Shown: positions 14,101-23,325 of the stretch, piece by piece
How positions within the stretch are numbered: the stretch's first letter is position 1
How the letters are laid out: each line of letters begins with the position of its first letter
DNA from: Antedon mediterranea
Taxonomy: Eukaryota; Echinodermata; Crinoidea; Comatulida; Antedonidae
Direction of reading: 5' to 3'
Length of the DNA stretch: 64,000 bases
NCBI RefSeq assembly: GCF_964355755.1
Contig: NC_092671.1
Span: forward strand, 19,370,001 to 19,434,000
Notes under the pieces: generated by a model
Told to the model about the DNA's origin: nothing
The model's input: the letters and a program-made list of their open reading frames with translations, nothing else
Databases searched by the model: none
Program-made: the position numbers and the translations under genes

Positions 14101-17100
14101 TAAAAATAATGCATATATATTACTTTAAAAACATTAAACCAGGTCATTCCTTGTCTTAAATGTACGTTTTATGGTAAATTATGATAAAAAGTGAGAAACA
14201 ATGCACTACCTACCGTATATTTCGGTGTATAAGTCGCACCTGTGTATAAGACGCACCCCCAACTGAGAGTAAAATATCGGTATTTTTTATATCGTCGATG
14301 TATAAGACGCACCTTATATTTCATCAAAACAATGTTTTTTTAAATTTTAATCAATATTATTGTAATTATATATTTTGTTATATCTACAACGGCGTCCTTT
14401 ATTTAGGTTTTTTCTTACCTAGGCTCGGCCGCGCCCAGCCTCAACAAGTTCTTTCTAACTTGTTATTCATGAGTTTCGCCGCAACATCGAGTGCATGACC
14501 GTGTGTGTAACACGCACGTGTGTGGGCTAGCCTCGCTCGATCATTTCGAGAGGGCGCACGTTTTCACGGACAATCGTATTCGATTAGTATCTATGTATCC
14601 GAGAAGTGTGTACGCTAGGTCCATGCTATTATAATCACCTGGAGAATATACTAGTCGAATACCGTACACCATGTGCCACCAAAAGAAGGGCTTGCGCTTG
14701 GGGTACGGCGATCGTGCGTATAACTACTGTATAAATAAATACTATTCCAATCGTACGACGTAAACGTTTACAAATGAAATTTTATCGGAGCGCCATAATG
14801 AACAAATCTTTTCATCATATTTAGTATAACATCATGCTAAAATGACTTGAAAACTAGGCCTAGGCAGAAGCAGGTTGCCGTTACGTTAGTTAGTTACTGT
14901 AGCTAGGCCTAGCCTACTCAGGCCTAGCAAACGAGGTGACGATAGCCTAGGCCTATGTACAATTTGTGTGGTGAGGCATTTATGTTCGGTGTATAAGACG
15001 CACCCTTAATTTAGAGGTCAAATTTGCGTGTCAAAAGTGCGACTTATACACCGAAATATACGGTAGGTAGCTCGCGGCGACTGACCTCTCAAGGACGGTC
15101 TTTAGGGCTAGCCTAGCTAGGCTTAGTTTTGTAGGCGTAGCTGGTAAACATCGGTAACGTACGAACATTGTACGCTAGCTATATACCTAGCCTGACATTG
15201 TATAGTTGCTGCATTAATTGTGTTTTTCTATTTTTGCCAGACTCCGTTGATACGAATTGGGGAAAATCTGGTATTTTCGCTGAAAATTTAGGAGTCTTAT
15301 ATTTGTTTTGGCCTCACGATCAATCGAAAAGTGGGCGAAATACAGAAGAAAAACAGAAATATCAATCCGCGAGCAATGCATTTTGGGATTTATAGCGGGC
15401 CCATATAATTATTAGAATCGACTAATTTTTCACATTTTTAACCATTTAAAGACGAAAGTTATTGCAATAGGACCATATAGTATTATTTTTAGGTTAAATA
15501 TAGTTTGTGATCTTAAAATAGATCTAAAAAACGTAACGATGGTGTCTTTAAAGTTTAAACTGGTTGCTTTTATTTAAAACCATTGATAATGCATTTATTT
15601 TTCACTATCAAATATATTATTGTTCAGGATGTAAAACAAAAGATTGCACTATGTTTGTCATTTTCTTTATAGACTACAGCAGAGGCCAATTTACAGAGAA
15701 AAAGAGGGTTAGCGTAACGGACAGTTGAAGTCAGGACAAATGAAATCAAACGAATATTCTATGATGTTGGGCAGGATAAATACTTTGATACATTTCACTT
15801 GACAAAAAATGTAATCAACATTTATTGACATAAATTACTAAACTTTTCTGTAATATGACTTAAGCCGGAGATTGATTGAGAATTATTTAAAGTCGTATTC
15901 ATATTTGAATATCCTTTTTATAGCATTACCAGAAAATCACCAAGCAACCAAAACAAACCACCATGGTTTGTGCACAAAGGGTTTAAAGATAACTCAAACA
16001 ACCTTTGACATAATTATCATTGAATTAAGTAATAAACTGTACTGTCTGTTGTGGACTTGTAATGTAATGTAGAAGTAAACAATATCCCCACCCTTCCAAC
16101 CCTATCCCAATCTAAGAATATGTTAAAATATAAAATATGAGACAACACGGGTACAACACAGTATTTATAACATCAATGATTAATAAAAACATTAGAAGCT
16201 CTAAAGGATGACCAGATGAATCATACAACCTAATGCTGCTTCTTGGCAGACTACACATACGCTTAATTCTGAGATAGGCAGCACATTGTGGAAATAATAA
16301 CTACAACATTTTGATGTCACCGAAAGCATTTAAAAATGCTTTCGGTGACATCAAAATGTTGATTCCTCAATATCTTCCGTGCCTTCTATCTGGAATTATC
16401 TGGTTTCTTATGAAACAATTACGACTACAAGCCTAGATTATTATTTTGCGGACATAAAATAAAGGAACAGCAAGCAAATAAAAGCATACTTATTATTTGC
16501 CATTAGCAAACACAAATTGATAATCTGATTAGGACATATTGATGTCATTAACTAATCCTTAACCAATCTTGAAGGAGAAAGCCGAAAGCCAAATAGATTT
16601 TACCATAACAAGTACAACTGCATTTTGATACTGTACAGTAATCCAATGTTTATAAAACATGATTTGATCTAGTGAAAGGGAAATTATGTGCTCTCCCTTT
16701 GACATTTAAATTAACATGATACTGTACTCTAAGGGCCTGTTCGTAGGGGTTGAAAATACCAGCTTATTCCCGATTTCCGTTCGCGTGATCCAATTAACTT
16801 TTGCCTCAGGCTACAAAAAATTCGAGGTAAAATGTTCACCAAATTTGCAGGTTATTTCAGCGATAATCCAATTATACTCGGCCTTCGAGGATAATAAATC
16901 TCCGATAGAGGCAATGTGTCAAATTTTGACAAACGTTCGCTGCCTAGGCCCGTCATTTCTCCTACGAAGCTCTTCCATACACGCTTCGAGAGCGATCGTC
17001 AGCTGGTGGTGCTGTCCTTGTTGGTGTAGACCGCTTAGTAGGCCTAGCTGGTTGGGGAGCCGCTGGTCGGTGGTGTTTCCATCGTGTAACATTGGGCTCA

Positions 17101-20100
17101 AATTCTTCGTCAATGAGTAAAATAATGGTCGTCAGGAGAAGGCATATTTCGGCAGGATTATCGGCGTTAAGAGGCATAAGGTTTGTCGCAAGGATAAGCA
17201 GTGTAAAAGGTAGCAAGTAATTGTTATTGTAAAGAAAGATCGCGAGTAAAAAATATACAACACGAAACTAGCGTGCGAAAATGGGGTCGTAGGTTGTAAA
17301 GACAACTGACCTTAAAACGTAATTTCCGGTTTGTGATTCGTCGATTAAGCATTTAAGCGGTTAAATATTTCAAGTACGAACAACGCTCAATTTATAACCC
17401 GAGGCATGGGTGAAATTAAGCGCTTATTTTAACCACCGTACGAACACGACCTAATAGTTAATACAGTGGTGGATCCATCATTTTGAAATGGGTGGGGAGC
17501 AGAAGAGGAATCTGACCTGATTGTTATTAATTAATAATAATTAATTAATTAATTTTGGCATTTACCGGTTTTTAAAATTTAATTTATAACTAAGACATAG
17601 TCTATTTGAAAACCTTTTTAACATGGTTTTAATGATTCTAGAAATTATTTTCACCATTTGAATATTTAAGCTGCAATGCCAATGACAAAGCACAGGAGCT
17701 GACACCATGAATATTAAAATAGTTACCGTAAGAATATTTCCAAATATTATGATTTGTTTGTTGGTAATGTCCTGTGATTTAAAATAATAATAATAATAAT
17801 AATAATAGTAGTCTTATATACTGTAGCGTCTAGTCTTATATACTGTAGAGTCTAGTCTTATATACTGTAGCGTCTAGTCTTATATACTGTAGCGTCTAGT
17901 CTTATATACTGTAGAGTCTAGTCTTATATACTGTAGAGTCTAGTCTTATATACTGTAGAGTCTAGTCTTATATACTGTAGCGTCTAGTCTTATATACTGT
18001 AGAGTCTAGTCTTATATACTGTAGCGTCTAGTCTTATATACTGTAGAGTCTAGTCTTATATACTGTAGAGTCTAGTCTTATATACTGTAGCGTCTAGTCT
18101 TATATACTGTAGCGTCTAGTCTTATATACTGTAGAGTCTAGTCTTATATACTGTAGAGTCTAGTCTTATATACTGTAGAGTCTAGTCTTATATACTGTAG
18201 CGTCTAGTCTTATATACTGTAGAGTCTAGTCTTATATACTGTAGAGTCTAGTCTTATATACTGTAGAGTCTAGTCTTATACTGTAGAGTCTAGTCTTATA
18301 TACTGTAGCGTCTAGTCTTATATACTGTAGAGTCTAGTCTTATATACTGTAGCGTCTAGTCTTATATACTGTAGAGTCTAGTCTTATATACTGTAGAGTC
18401 TAGTCTTATATACTGTAGCGTCTAGTCTTATATACTGTAGAGTCTAGTCTTATATACTGTAGAGTCTAGTCTTATATACTGTAGAGTCTAGTCTTATATA
18501 CTGTAGAGTCTAGTCTTATATACTGTAGCGTCTAGTCTTATATACTGTAGAGTCTAGTCTTATATACTGTAGCGTCTAGTCTTATATACTGTAGAGTCTA
18601 GTCTTATATACTGTAGCGTCTAGTCTTATATACTGTAGAGTCTAGTCTTATATACTGTAGCGTCTAGTCTTATATACTGTAGAGTCTAGTCTTATATACT
18701 GTAGCGTCTAGTCTTATATACTGTAGAGTCTAGTCTTATATACTGTAGCGTCTAGTCTTATATACTGTAGAGTCTAGTCTTATATACTGTAGCGTCTAGT
18801 CTTATATACTGTAGAGTCTAGTCTTATATACTGTAGCGTCTAGTCTTATATACTGTAGAGTCTAGTCTTATATACTGTAGCGTCTAGTCTTATATACTGT
18901 AGAGTCTAGTCTTATATACTGTAGCGTCTAGTCTTATATACTGTAGAGTCTAGTCTTATATACTGTAGCGTCTAGTCTTATATACTGTAGAGTCTAGTCT
19001 TATATACTGTAGAGTCTAGTCTTATATACTGTAGCGTCTAGTCTTATATACTGTAGTCTAGTCTTATATACTGTAGAGTCTAGTCTTATATACTGTAGAG
19101 TCTAGTCTTATATACTGTAGAGTCTAGTCTTATATACTGTAGAGTCTAGTCTTATATACTGTAGCGTCTAGTCTTATATACTGTAGTCTAGTCTTATATA
19201 CTGTAGAGTCTAGTCTTATATACTGTAGAGTCTAGTCTTATATACTGTAGAGTCTAGTCTTATATACTGTAGAGTCTAGTCTTATATACTGTAGCGTCTA
19301 GTCTTATATACTGTAGAGTCTAGTCTTATATACTGTAGAGTCTAGTCTTATATACTGTAGCGTCTAGTCTTATATACTGTAGAGTCTAGTCTTATATACT
19401 GTAGCATCTAATCTTATATACTGTAGAGTCTAGTCTTATATACTGTAGCGTCTAGTCTTATATACTGTAGAGTCTAGTCTTATATACTGTAGCGTCTAGT
19501 CTTATATACTGTAGAGTCTAATACAATGTTTCTAAGCGCTTTACACACAAAAATGATCCACTAAATAAAAAAGATAACCAAAAAAATAAAGAAGAAGCAG
19601 TGAAATATTTGTTGTACTATAGTTTCATTAAAAAAAGGAAAATTGTGTTTTTTAAAGTAATTTTTGTAACAAAGCATACAAATTGTAGAAGGTAGTCGCA
19701 AATCGAAAGCTCTCAAACAATTTGGGATATTTTGGAGCTTAATGCAATTAACTTAACTTAATCCATAATGTATTATAATTATATGGTGGTTGTGAATGCG
19801 AGTAAAATTAGGCCTTCATTATAATTATAATAGTCACAAAATCTGAAAAAAAAACTTACTTGGTACAGCAAATCCAGGAGTATTGTGCTTTCCATACTTT
19901 AATTTCTTAAAGCGTTCAAATGAGGCACATACGTACGTTCCTCCGTCCTTTAAGTCCTCAATGTCTGTGATGGCCATACCGTCCTGCGTATAAACTTTAC
20001 GAACACCGTAAGGTAATGAAACAGATTTTGTGAGATCCACTAGTAGTTCATCAAACGACAAGTACCTGTGCGGTGTTATGTATAATTGTTTCCCTTTAAA

Positions 20101-20310
20101 ATACCGATCACCATTACGATAAAAGAAAATTTTCCGAGGGCGTCGGAGTTCTTGATATTTGTTATCTACAATGTCTCTATGCTGTTGTGAAACATCAGAG
20201 TCTATAGTTCGATTGGGAAGCGCCATCTCAGTGACCTCAAGCTGCTTACGAGGTCTTATGGTTTTTGAGTTGAATGGGTAGGAGACGGTGTAATTTTCTT
20301 GCTCTATCAT
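2144..20310 (-). CDS. DCLK: Doublecortin-like kinase, 5 coding exons, 952 aa
   Basis: Coding exons on the minus strand: 20310-19860, 9197-7288, 3239-3107, 2862-2695, 2340-2144. They sum to 2,859 nt with matching phases (1,0,1,1). Doublecortin (DCX) domain 1 lies at about residues 57-140 and DCX 2 at about 237-315; these domains bind microtubules. A very long Lys/Glu/Arg-rich stretch fills about 360-635. A CaMK-type Ser/Thr kinase domain starts near 658: P-loop GDGNFA, VAIK-type Lys688, HRDLKPEN with catalytic Asp780, DFG at 802-804, then a [10 protein letters not shown] activation segment. All catalytic residues are present, so it should be active. The family acts on microtubules in neurons and dividing cells. 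The start is the first ATG of an exon preceded by a good acceptor (near 20371), so 5' UTR exons should lie further right. Family is certain; whether it is orthologous to DCLK1/2 or DCLK3 is not settled. Confidence 0.93.
3914..4112. repeat. Degenerate tandem repeat, unit about 40-60 bp
   Basis: Four to five imperfect copies of a unit containing AAGTTAACTGGTTCAGCC and a following ACTAAGTTT block, starting near 3914, 3957, 4001, 4040 and 4085. Copies differ in length and by many substitutions, so the array is old. Confidence 0.6.
4511..5557. mobile_element. Non-autonomous DNA transposon, family M2, full-length copy
   Basis: Terminal inverted repeats: left ACCCTTTTTACACTACCG, right end reading GTGATAGTGTAAAAGGGGT. 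Subterminal CATTTACACTAG/CATTTACACCAG motifs recur near both ends, and GC-rich CCGGGG blocks sit near them. There is no open frame of note, so it would need a transposase in trans. A diverged copy lies at 20547-21110. No clear target duplication; right after the right end comes the LINE fragment. Confidence 0.7.
5558..6305 (+). pseudogene. 5'-truncated LINE fragment (C-terminal end of ORF2)
   Basis: The frame opens at about 5557 (residues [15 protein letters not shown]) and runs to the stop at 6192-6194, about 210 codons. It carries a zf-RVT-like zinc-binding motif, C-x2-C-x7-H-x4-C (CLQC...HFFYEC), in the style '[12 protein letters not shown]...DTCLQC', typical of the C-terminus of non-LTR reverse transcriptases. 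A 14-A run near 6291-6304 looks like the poly(A) tail. The reverse transcriptase and endonuclease domains are missing, so this is a dead 5'-truncated insertion. It abuts the right end of the transposon at 4511-5557. Confidence 0.75.
6705..6728. repeat. (TA)n microsatellite
   Basis: About 11 TA dinucleotides within an A-rich tract in the DCLK intron. It may descend from the LINE tail region upstream. Confidence 0.7.
7288..9197 (-). CDS. DCLK: DCLK large internal exon: linker, DCX2, charged helix, kinase N-lobe
   Basis: This single 1,910-bp exon runs from a TTTCAG acceptor (first base 9197) to a GTAAGTT donor (last base 7288). It encodes residues 151-787 of the DCLK model: a Gly/Tyr/Pro-rich linker, the second doublecortin domain, a roughly 270-residue charged segment and the kinase up to the [10 protein letters not shown] loop. 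Reading continues for about 45 codons past the donor before a stop, so intron retention would cut the kinase off just after the catalytic loop. Vertebrate DCLK genes split this interval over many small exons, so the fused exon suggests intron loss or retention of an old compact form (inference). Confidence 0.9.
10184..10283 (-). CDS. DCLK: Probable alternative first coding exon of DCLK
   Basis: An ATG at 10283 opens 33 codons ending at a GTAAGTC donor (last exon base 10184) in phase 1. That is exactly the phase needed to join the large exon at 9197. The peptide starts [14 protein letters not shown] and ends KKYVWGRK, which looks like real protein. It cannot join upstream exon 19860 in frame using the visible acceptor-like AAG, so it fits an internal promoter giving an isoform that lacks DCX domain 1. 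Vertebrate DCLK1 is known to make short isoforms from an internal promoter. There is no transcript evidence here. Confidence 0.5.
12243..12265. repeat. Small GC-rich hairpin
   Basis: AAAGGCCCC / GGGGCCTTT arms around a 5-nt loop. In a bacterium this would be read as a terminator. In this intronic animal context it is only a local palindrome. Confidence 0.5.
14068..15549. mobile_element. Possible outer DNA transposon enclosing the 14206-15070 element
   Basis: The left edge starts AAAGACACCTTC and the right edge ends GATGGTGTCTTT, with further match between TGTGACGTTTT (left) and AAAACGTAACG (right). If real, this is a roughly 1.48-kb element into which, or around, the inner element was placed. 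The match is short and interrupted, so this is tentative. Confidence 0.35.
14206..15070. mobile_element. DNA transposon with perfect 34-bp terminal inverted repeats
   Basis: Positions 14206-14239 and 15037-15070 are exact reverse complements over 34 bp (outer part CTACCTACCGTATATTTCGG, then GTGTATAAGTCGCAC). A subterminal GTATAAGACGCACC motif is repeated near 14245, 14298 and, at the other end, near 14990. No transposase frame is present. The interior is rich in CCTAGGCCTAG palindromes (14855-14960). The perfect repeats imply recent mobilisation relative to the other elements here. Confidence 0.8.
16304..16361. ncRNA. Perfect 27-bp stem hairpin (possible small-RNA precursor or fold-back)
   Basis: Arms 16304-16330 and 16335-16361 are exact reverse complements around a 4-nt loop. 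The arm contains GATGTCACCGAAAGCATT. A perfect stem with a tiny loop is unusual for a metazoan microRNA, which normally has bulges and a larger loop. A young fold-back or siRNA-producing palindrome is at least as likely. It sits in the DCLK intron. Confidence 0.45.
16733..17451. mobile_element. Harbinger-like non-autonomous element
   Basis: Ends are GGGCCTGTTCGTA (left) and a right end reading TACGAACACGACC, flanked by a TAA on each side (16730-16732 and 17452-17454). A 3-bp TWA target duplication plus GGCC/GGTC-type ends is the PIF/Harbinger pattern. Short frames inside (e.g. plus strand 16716-17120) show no transposase motif I recognise. Internal base composition is noticeably less AT-rich than the surroundings. 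Confidence 0.55.
17783..17807. repeat. (AAT)n microsatellite
   Basis: About eight AAT triplets, directly in front of the 22-bp satellite array. Confidence 0.8.
17810..19519. repeat. Tandem array of a 22-bp unit, about 78 copies
   Basis: Unit: AGTCTTATATACTGTAG followed by CG or AG and then TCT. About 1.71 kb with almost no other variation. The CG and AG variants alternate strictly over about 18540-18980 and form AG-rich runs elsewhere. A few units are shortened: one lacks TA near 18275, and two lack two or three bases near 19056 and 19186. The last two are about 130 bp apart with the same surrounding variant pattern, showing block duplication. On the DCLK sense strand each unit contains TATATAAG. 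The array lies within the DCLK intron. Confidence 0.95.
19520..19859. other. Intron remainder between the 22-bp array and DCLK exon 1
   Basis: Starts with TTTCTAAGCGCTTTACACAC, which resembles the 3' tail of a dispersed SINE/LINE-type repeat; otherwise AT-rich, with nothing recognised. Confidence 0.3.
19860..20310 (-). CDS. DCLK: DCLK first coding exon (doublecortin domain 1)
   Basis: Encodes residues 1-150 plus one base. The first doublecortin domain is recognisable by [27 protein letters not shown], the Tyr-Thr-Gln-Asp-Gly turn and [13 protein letters not shown]. The donor A|GTAAGT lies at 19860/19859. Upstream, a pyrimidine-rich acceptor ending ACTACAG places the exon start near 20371, leaving about 60 nt of 5' UTR in the exon. 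A plainly non-coding 5' exon further right is expected but was not located. Confidence 0.88.
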
Positions 20311-20546
20311 TACGTACGCATGCTGGTCTATTCATTGGTTTAATATCTCTGATCAAGAAGTCCTTGAACCTGTAGTATAAATGTGGAAATTTGAGTGAAA
20401 ATATAGAATTTGCAATACAGATGTATATTGCTAATTTGACATATATCATATTCCTATTCTATTCTACCAGAGACGATGATTATTATATTATTTTGTTAGA
20501 TTGATTATTTACAGTAGGGGTTAAGTTTAATTATCATCTAATATCT

Positions 20547-21110
20547 ATTTACTCTATCGACTGTTAAACTTGGATGCAATTTCCATATACACTAGCCAAA
20601 AAACTGAAAGATGAACTCTAGTTGGGACCATTAATACTACAGTACTGCGAGTGCCCATGTGGAACTTTACTGACTATGGTTTAAGCACTGGAACATATCT
20701 TATCAAAACATAATATAATCAAATTACACACAATTTATTTAATTTTGAATGCTATTAGACCTACTGTAAATATTATTTAATTTATTTTTTATTAATTTTA
20801 TTTTATTAATTTCGGCAAACTACTACTACATTACTACAAACAAAAAATTGCTAAATTGCGGCAAATATTGTTTTTAATTAAAATTCTTTTTCTTTTAAAT
20901 TAAAATGACTGCATTTCTGCCTTGTACATACATTTAATATCATATGCATTTAGAAATGGCTAGGTTGGCATAACTTTTTCATAGTTGTTTAGATTTTTTA
21001 TTTTTTAAATAGAATCGGCCAGAGTAGAGGTACACCAATATTAACTTTTAGGCTTTCTGGTAAGGTAGAAGAAAAGAAAAATATCAAAATCACATTAGTG
21101 TAAAAGGAGT
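20547..21110. mobile_element. Family M2 DNA transposon, decayed second copy
   Basis: Colinear with 4511-5557 but shorter. Shared blocks include CACTAGCCAAAAAA, GACTATGGTTTAA, GGAACATATC, AATTTATTTAATTTTGAATG, AGAATCGGCCAG and TTAGGCTTTCTGGTAAGGTA. The right end TTAGTGTAAAAGGAGT matches the terminal repeat. Its left end is degraded. Confidence 0.7.
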
Positions 21111-21713
21111 ATTATTACTGATCTTGTAATTGGCCAAATATGATGAGGAAAATGAATGTTAACCAATACTGCACCAAAGATTTGAGGGGTGCTGACAACT
21201 TAGAACCTGTAATTTTCCTGCCTGGCATAAAAGAAGTACATGAATGAATAACAAATCGTAAGACACGTTTTTCAATTACTTGCTTTACTTGATGAAGAAT
21301 AACATTAATTAGTAGTAAAAATATAGTATATATATGATTTTACAATTGACAATTTGGCCAAATCAAACATACTAAACTACTATAAATCCTACTATACTTC
21401 ATATCTGGTAGGCTCACCGATAGAACTCTCTAGTCACGACAAGACGCTGCTGAGTAGGAAAATACTGTAGGCCTACCGATCCGATATGGCCTACCTAGTA
21501 GAGTTCTTTGTCACTTTTAGTGGTAGAAACCAATGTGTCTCACTAAAATACACGAATTTTAAAAGTTACTGTACCTTATCCCATCAAATAACCTACCTTC
21601 AATTTACATTGCAAACTGCATTCCATTTTATGTTATGAAAAAACGTCAGACTGTAAGCACACCACGGATACCAACACAACACAAGTGAGAACCTACTCAA
21701 TCAATTACTATAA

Positions 21714-21721
21714 TGACGTCA
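21714..21721. promoter_or_regulatory. CRE-like TGACGTCA, candidate DCLK promoter site
   Basis: Exact palindromic CRE (CREB/ATF site) about 1.35 kb upstream of the first DCLK coding exon, in a locally less AT-rich stretch. It is only a candidate; no initiator or transcript start can be seen. Confidence 0.2.
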
Positions 21722-22045
21722 CGATTTAGATGTCGCGATTTGTTGGTGTGTTGCTATGCAACAAAACTGGCATAAATACATTTTTATCAGCAGTACAGTG
21801 TACTTTATTTACATTCTGTACTGGTAGGCCTACTGATATTATTTTTTTTTTATTGGAAGAAAATAGTACAATTACATTACTACCATTTTATGTCATTACA
21901 CGACAATGTTGACGTTTTAATATCTGACACCTAAGCCATTGTTTGACATCACAACACATTTTCACGCTGCTGCTCTAGCCCGCTACGTCCCATTAGGACT
22001 ACTCAATCAGAAGCTAAAGCAAGCAGCAGTTATAGTTCTAAGGAC

Positions 22046-22852
22046 TATGGAACGCCGTTTACGCAACATTTCGATGATATGAATTTTATGACGCGATATG
22101 TGAATGAAATGCATCGATATGAATTAAATGGTGCGATATATGAATGAAATGTTTTGAATTGAATGCTTTGAATTGAATATTTTGAATGAAATGTTTTGAA
22201 TGAAATGTTTTGAATGAAATGTTTTGAATGAAATGTTTTGAATGAAATGTTTTGAATGAAATGTTTTGAATGAAATGTTTGAATTGAATTGAAAAGTCAA
22301 ACTATTGGTGGCGTATGTCATTCTCGCTCGCGATTATTTTCTCAACCTCTTAGGCCTAAGCCTGGGTACCCTCATCTCCTTTCTTCCACGCTGCCTTTAC
22401 AGAGAATCCTAACATACCTGGGTTCGGAAATATGTATTCCAATGTTTCAGGTCTGTTAGGGAGTCTCTCTGTAAAGGATTCATATTGATGACAGCGTTGA
22501 AAGGAGATGAGGGTACCCATGCTTAGGCCTATTAAGAGGTTGACAAAAAATCGCGAGCGGGAATGACATACGCCGCCAATAGTTTGACTTTTCAATTCAA
22601 TTCAAACATTTCATTCAAAACATTTAATTCAAAACATTTCATTCAAAACATTTCATTCAAAACATTTTATTCAAAACATTCAATTCAAAACATTTCATTC
22701 AAAACATTTCATTCAAAACATTCAATTCAAAGCATTCAATTCAAAACATTTCATTCATATATCACGCCATTCAATTCATATCGATGCATTTCATTCACAT
22801 ATCGCGTCATAAAATTCATATCATCGAAATGTTGCGTAAACGGCGTTCCATA
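22046..22852. mobile_element. 807-bp fold-back (snap-back) element
   Basis: The two halves are near reverse complements over most of their length. Outer ends are TATGGAACGCCGTTTACGC and its complement. Arms carry a minisatellite of a 14-bp TGAATGAAATGTTT-type unit (about eight units each), then TTCAATTCAATTC blocks, then GGGTACCCTCATCTCC-type inner arms around a short non-palindromic centre near 22400-22500. A TA on each side may be the target duplication. The Asn/Phe/His/Lys-rich frames read from both halves are products of the repeat, not genes. Confidence 0.8.
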
Positions 22853-23194
22853 ATATAGGACAGACAGTTTTGTGAAAATGGAAACTCCACTATGATTTAT
22901 TGATTCCAGCTGCTACAGTAGACCCAAAAAAACGTCTGGGAAAGAGTCTATTAGGACATGTCATGCTAAAATTACAAATCCCTAAGCATTTCTGGTATAT
23001 TCACTGTCAGATATTCATTGAATTATTATCGAAACAGTCCATTAAAGTTTGTGTTAGTAATAGGATACTTCACAATAGAAATATCTAGGGTGATGAAGTG
23101 ACCCCCAGATTTGACCTTAGCAATAATAAGTGACAGAAATCGAGTATTCACTTCTGTAACAAAAAAATAATATTTATTCACGTATAAAAAAAGA

Positions 23195-23325
23195 AAAGAA
23201 ACCCAAAAACCATTGTCTGACAGACAATTAAAGTATTTGTTGCTTTAAATTACATTTTTTTCAGGTAAAATAACTATTATGTGACAATAAAATGACACAT
23301 TCAAAAACATTTGAAATAAAAAATA
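23195..23325 (-). mobile_element. Family M3 MITE fragment, reverse orientation
   Basis: Matches the interior of the element at 28577-28922 in reverse: CATTGTCTGACAGACAATT, GCTTTAAATTACATTTTT, CAGGTAAAATAACTATTATG. The ends are lost. Confidence 0.6.

Larger units (their letters stand above)
9198..16303. other. DCLK large intron, left part
   Basis: Part of the 10.7-kb intron between the DCX1 exon and the large exon. Apart from the alternative exon (10184-10283), a small GC-rich hairpin at 12243-12265 and the nested inverted-repeat elements at 14068-15549, I see only AT-rich non-coding sequence at 9198-10183, 10300-14060 and 15550-16300. A poly(A) run lies at about 11150 and a purine tract (GAGAGAAAAAGAGAGAG) near 13430. 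Confidence 0.45.
20311..22045. other. Upstream region of DCLK
   Basis: Contains the 5' UTR start of the DCLK exon (to about 20371), the decayed family-M2 transposon at 20547-21110 and a CRE-like TGACGTCA at 21714. No additional coding exon was recognised. Confidence 0.4.

Noticed and set aside
16716-17216. Overlapping open frames inside the Harbinger-like element
   Set aside because: None shows a DDE nuclease or Myb-like domain, and frames on both strands are open only because the region is less AT-rich.
22124-22853. Two Asn/Phe/His/Lys-rich open frames at 22124-22321 (minus) and 22563-22853 (plus)
   Set aside because: They are mirror readings of the same 14-bp repeat in the two arms of the fold-back element.
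22900-23088. 62-codon open frame (MIPAATVDPKKRLGKS...)
   Set aside because: Isolated, no recognised motif and no splice context; likely chance.
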